This document shows, one piece after another, positions 32,801 through 36,628 of a stretch of DNA of 36,628 nt (positions are counted from its first letter, which is position 1; each line of letters starts with the position of its first letter). This stretch comes from an uncultured Bacteroidales bacterium (lineage in GTDB: Bacteria > Bacteroidota > Bacteroidia > Bacteroidales > Muribaculaceae). The position numbers and the translations under genes are program-made. Location: positions 1 through 36,628 of the forward strand of contig CADAZN010000034.1 of assembly GCA_902792435.1 (NCBI GenBank). The letters are read 5' to 3'. Under the pieces are notes generated by a model. The model was not told the DNA's origin. It did not search any database and was given only the letters and a program-made list of their open reading frames with translations.

Positions 32801-35800
32801 ATCTTCGGCCATGAGCATGGTGAGAGTGTTTTGCCCTGCCATGCCTTTCACATAGTTAAGAGCGAGGAACACCCACTTGTCCATTGGCACTGTCTCCATC
32901 GACGTGATTGTGATTTCGTTGATAGTGGCATCGACCTGTCCGTTCTCGTTGATGGCGACCTTGAGCATGTTGCCCTCGGTACCGTGCTCGATGATGGTGC
33001 CGCTGCCCTTGCGCTTGAGCCACAATGATGAAGCGAAGCTGGTGTTGGCGATTGGCAGGTAGGCATCGGTCTCGACTGGTGTGCCATTGAACTGCAGCGA
33101 CACGTCGTGCGAAACCTGGGAGTCGTTGAGCGAACCAGTGATGAAGAAGTTGTCGTCCTTGGTGAGATAACTCTCGCGGATGTCTTCGTTAAACTTGATT
33201 CGGATGTCGTCGGTGGGCGTGAGGATGCCTGTGTTGGGATAAGCCTGACCGAGCAGCTTAGGACCACGGGTGTCGCGAATCACTTCAATCTCATTGGTCA
33301 TCGCAGTGTATTCCTTGCCTCCCAAGATGCACATGCTCTCGGCAGCCACCATGTAATGGCCATCGATGTTGGGCAGCTTGAGATCGTAGGTGATGTTGGG
33401 CTTATCGTTTGGCAAGAGCGACTGGACGTCGGTCTCGTGGCCTTCGCTATAGTAGCTCTCATCGGTGAGCCATTCGTGGGCTGTAATCCACTGAGAATCG
33501 CCGGCAAAGCGGTATTTGAGTCGCACTCCCTTGAGGCCGTTGAAGAGACGGTTGATGTCGCTGATGGTAGCAACTATCCCCTCTTGATTTTGCACAGCCC
33601 GCTGGTTGAGGATTGTCTTGTTGAGATTGAGAGTGACTGGCGGCGCTGCAGGCACAAAGTGTGCCGAGAACGAAACAGTCTCATAAATCCACTTCTCGGG
33701 CTTGCACGTGCTGGCAAGGAAGAGTGAGATGTTGTTGTAGTCGAGAATGGAGTTGTCGGCCTGCTTGATAGTGAGCGTCTTGGTGATGGGTACTCCATAC
33801 TCCATCCACATTTCCACTCCGTTGACAAGCGGCTCTCCGTCCATATAAATCTGCAGACCATTGGGGTTGGAGGCAGCATCAACATAGACCACTGCCGAGG
33901 TGAGTGCCTCATGGGTTTCGCTCTCGTTGGTGAATACCACCTGCACCTGAGCTTCCTGTCCGGCAGGAATGTCGACGAAGTTGGTCACGGGCATCGAGAT
34001 GCGCGGGTTGTCGCTCTTCATCGTCGCATAGTCGAGCAGAGTGCCAGGGTTGTAGTACTTGGTGCGAGTCTCTCCCTCGTAGGGGCAGCGAGTCTGTCCG
34101 CCACGAGTGCGGAAGATGGTGGACCATCCCTTGGGGGATTCAAAGATGTCGACGGTGTGGGCATTATTCCGCTGCGTGTCGTTGAGCGTGTAAGCAAACC
34201 GTTTGTTTATGGTGGTTTCGTCTACATCAATTTTTTTCTGGTGATACCCTATCTCTGTGTTAGAGATGATGATGGCACCACTCTTGTTGAGCAAGTAACC
34301 GTTTTTGCCCTTATAAGCTAATCCTGTAGAGAAACTCTCAACCGAGTTGTCAACAGTATTTGTCGTGGTGCCGGTGCTATTAGTAACCGTCACACCAGTC
34401 TCAAACGACTCGTTGCCTTTTTTATATTTCGGGTCGTTGAAGGCTTTGATTTTATCCTCTTCATTAACGGCAAGAGTTTTCTTCCACGACTCGATGATCT
34501 GGTTACACCAGTGCACACTGTCGCAACCTTCAAAACCATTTGGGAAACGGGCATAGTAGCTTGGTCCTTCCATGCCATCAACGGCTTGGTCGCCCCACAC
34601 TTCCTTGTCGCTATTGCTCGAGCCGTAGCGCGGGTCGTCCTCGGTGAGGAAAGTGTAGTAGGTTGCCACTTGTGGATTCTCCTCAATCTCGTCCATCGAG
34701 TTGATGTGCTTGAGCATGGTGTTGCGGGTGCGCTTGATGTTGCCAAAGAGTGTGTTCTCGATGTAGAATTGCGAGTACTCAAAATGGGTGTTGAACTGTT
34801 CGTCCATCGACATGGTCTCTTGCATGTCGATTCCCCAAGAGCCATTGTCGAGCTTGAAGAGTCCCACCTTGTCGGCGGCACCTATTATATAATTGGTAGA
34901 GTAACCTATAAACACATCTCCATCACGACCCACATACTCCTTGGCAGAGCTGGAAGATGTTGACGTGCCATTGGTGTAGGTGACTGATGTGTGGTTGTCC
35001 CAAGTTTTATGAACATCATATTTCCATGTCACTTGATTCTCTCCAATCACTGTGTTATAGCTCATAATACCGAAGAACCCTGTTCCGGAGACATAGTCCA
35101 ACTCCACCGATGAGCGAATATCAACACCGAGCTCCGTTTCGTTGTGAATACCGCGTACAGTGTAGGTGTAGTCGCTGGTGACCGAATCTACCGCCCAAGT
35201 TGCATAGGATGCATCACCAGGCGGGTCGCGTAGAACCATTTGAACATGGCTTGGACCTGCAGTAATGAAATTATTGCCCGTAGGCACCACGCCCGTAATA
35301 ATACCAGTTAATCCTTCGCTACTCCACAGTTTTGTCTTGCCTTGAATGACCATCGAGGCGTTCATGTTGCGAGTGAAAGGTGCCGTGAGGGCGGGAATTC
35401 CGGCTCGCCACTTGTAGTGTGCCACGCCTAAGGAGTCGAGCTGCACTTGCTCGGGGGTGAGTTTCACCATGTCGCCACGTTTTATTTCGTGGCCATCTAT
35501 AACGTTGTCCTCGGCAACAACGAGTGTAGCCTCGCCCAACTCGTTCCCAAAGGTCACTACCGAGTCGCGTAGCGCATCCTTGTGCAACTTTCCTATCGCA
35601 ATCTTGTCATAGTTCACGTAAGGCTCATAGGCCTTCACCTTGAAGTCGTATTCTCGGCCAAGCTGGAAGATGGGGTAGCCATAGTTGTAGGTCACCTCAC
35701 CTGTCGATTCGTTGTAATTGTAGATGGGAAGCTTGAGCTCTTGACCCATTTCGGTGACGGCTATGGTGTCGGTACCAAATGCGCCAACTGGCAACCCCAT

Positions 35801-36628
35801 TTGAGTGATTTCCAAAATTGGGTTGCTTCGATAGGTGAGCATCATCTTCTTGTTACACCTGAACAGTGGCAACGGCTCGTTGTTTAGCGTGTAAATGGTG
35901 TCGGGAGTGATTGAATCTTTAGGATTGGTAAGGTTCACCGCTGGAATGCTACTGAACATCTCATCATTTTCAATGGTAGGATTGTTGGGGAACATTACAC
36001 TTTTCACCATGTAACGAATTGGAGGTATCTTGGCGCTGAATTCACCAGTATTCTCGTCGGTGGTGATAATGATATTTTTCACATCATCAACGTGAGTGAA
36101 GAACTTTCTACTACAGCATTCTCGGGATTAGGCACCCACTCAATGGTGGTGCCCTGCACTTGCTGCACGGCATTGAGCATGCGTTGCGGGTGGTCGAGCG
36201 GCGTCAAGGTTATTATTGCTTTGCCAATGGTGTTTTCGCTCACTCCATATCCCAACGGTTTCTCGCCCTCAGTGTTGCCACCGGTAACACGGCCTGCAAA
36301 CACTGCGAGCGTGTTATCATAGAAATCGATATGGGTGTCATCAAGGAACTCATAGGTGTCATCCTCTTCTGCAGGATAGCGACCGGCGCCCTCAAAGGTG
36401 TGGCCGTCGCGGCGAGCTTCGATATAGTGGTTGCCGATAGGCACCGAAATCTCATATTCACCATTAGCATCGCTGTAGATGAGTTTGTCGTTCTTGTTGC
36501 AAGGCAAGCCGTCAACATAGAATGACACGCTATCGACAGGAATCGTGGTGCCAGAATAGCGAATTGTGCCTCGCACTTTGAAACTTGACACATCGGTAAA
36601 GTCATAACCATTGAGCGACAGCGAATTT
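29889..36628 (-). pseudogene. Tandem paralogue (copy 2) of the giant T9SS protein, broken by two frameshifts; 5' end off the right edge
   Basis: Three consecutive minus-strand frames (36627-36079, 36082-31643, 31754-29889) align in order with residues from about 970 to the end of copy 1. The first break, near 36089-36096, lacks 34 bp relative to copy 1 (TAIGSTAYRAGGSI region). The second, at 31764-31765, lacks 85 bp (between SPLKQNLD and VKNVRDM). Both losses equal 1 modulo 3 and shift the frame. Elsewhere the sequence is well conserved, including both later LamG domains, the GWNWI modules and an intact T9SS type A tail ending KQIIKR. Translation would stop soon after the first break, so it is probably an inactive copy unless the breaks are errors or are reversed by recombination with copy 1. 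The N-terminal ~970 residues would lie beyond the window. Confidence 0.85.

Overview
This window looks like chromosomal DNA of a gut or oral Bacteroidales bacterium (Prevotella-like or Muribaculaceae-like). The evidence is a SusC/RagA outer-membrane transporter, several secreted proteins with type IX secretion (T9SS)-style C-terminal domains, a BspA-like leucine-rich repeat protein, and Bacteroidetes -7 promoter boxes (TAnnTTTG) ahead of most transcription units. No tRNA, rRNA, CRISPR array, transposase or integrase was seen.

Layout. (1) 1-1914 (-): N-terminal 638 residues of a SusC-type TonB-dependent transporter that runs off the left edge. (2) About 2270-8440 (+): an AT-leaning accessory island of small genes. 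It holds a WYL regulator with a DnaQ-like exonuclease, a duplicated CHxH zinc-finger protein, a membrane/coiled-coil protein with two tiny downstream ORFs (one a stump of a PD-(D/E)XK nuclease), a UDG-fold-like protein, a HAD-family phosphatase-like protein, several small unknown proteins and gene remnants. Four of the transcription units start with the same composite element: a 15-bp palindromic core TGCC(A/T)NNATTTGGCA, then exactly 11 bp, then a -7 box. (3) 8538-12878 (-): a secreted GH3 glycoside hydrolase and a secreted multidomain protein with a T9SS-like tail. (4) 13291-17188 (-): an AT-rich two-gene operon, an unrecognised 503-aa protein overlapping a 797-aa phospholipase-D-superfamily protein with two HxK...GSxN motifs. 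It resembles a defence or restriction module. (5) 17500-29608 (-): a likely operon of a 3260-aa secreted LamG/FN3 T9SS protein, a BspA-like LRR protein (ATGA overlap) and a class I methyltransferase. (6) 29889-36628 (-): a tandem paralogue of the giant protein, broken by two small frameshifting deletions and running off the right edge.

How it fits together. The flanks are surface and glycan-utilisation genes typical of Bacteroidales. The island at 2.3-8.4 kb looks like a turnover zone where small, independently promoted gene units are added and trimmed: there are two copies of one gene 3' end, a frameshifted gene and a truncated nuclease. The two strongest candidates for something undescribed are the fixed-geometry palindrome/promoter elements and the PLD two-gene module. 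The giant-protein pair offers a third point of interest, as a recombination-prone surface-protein locus.
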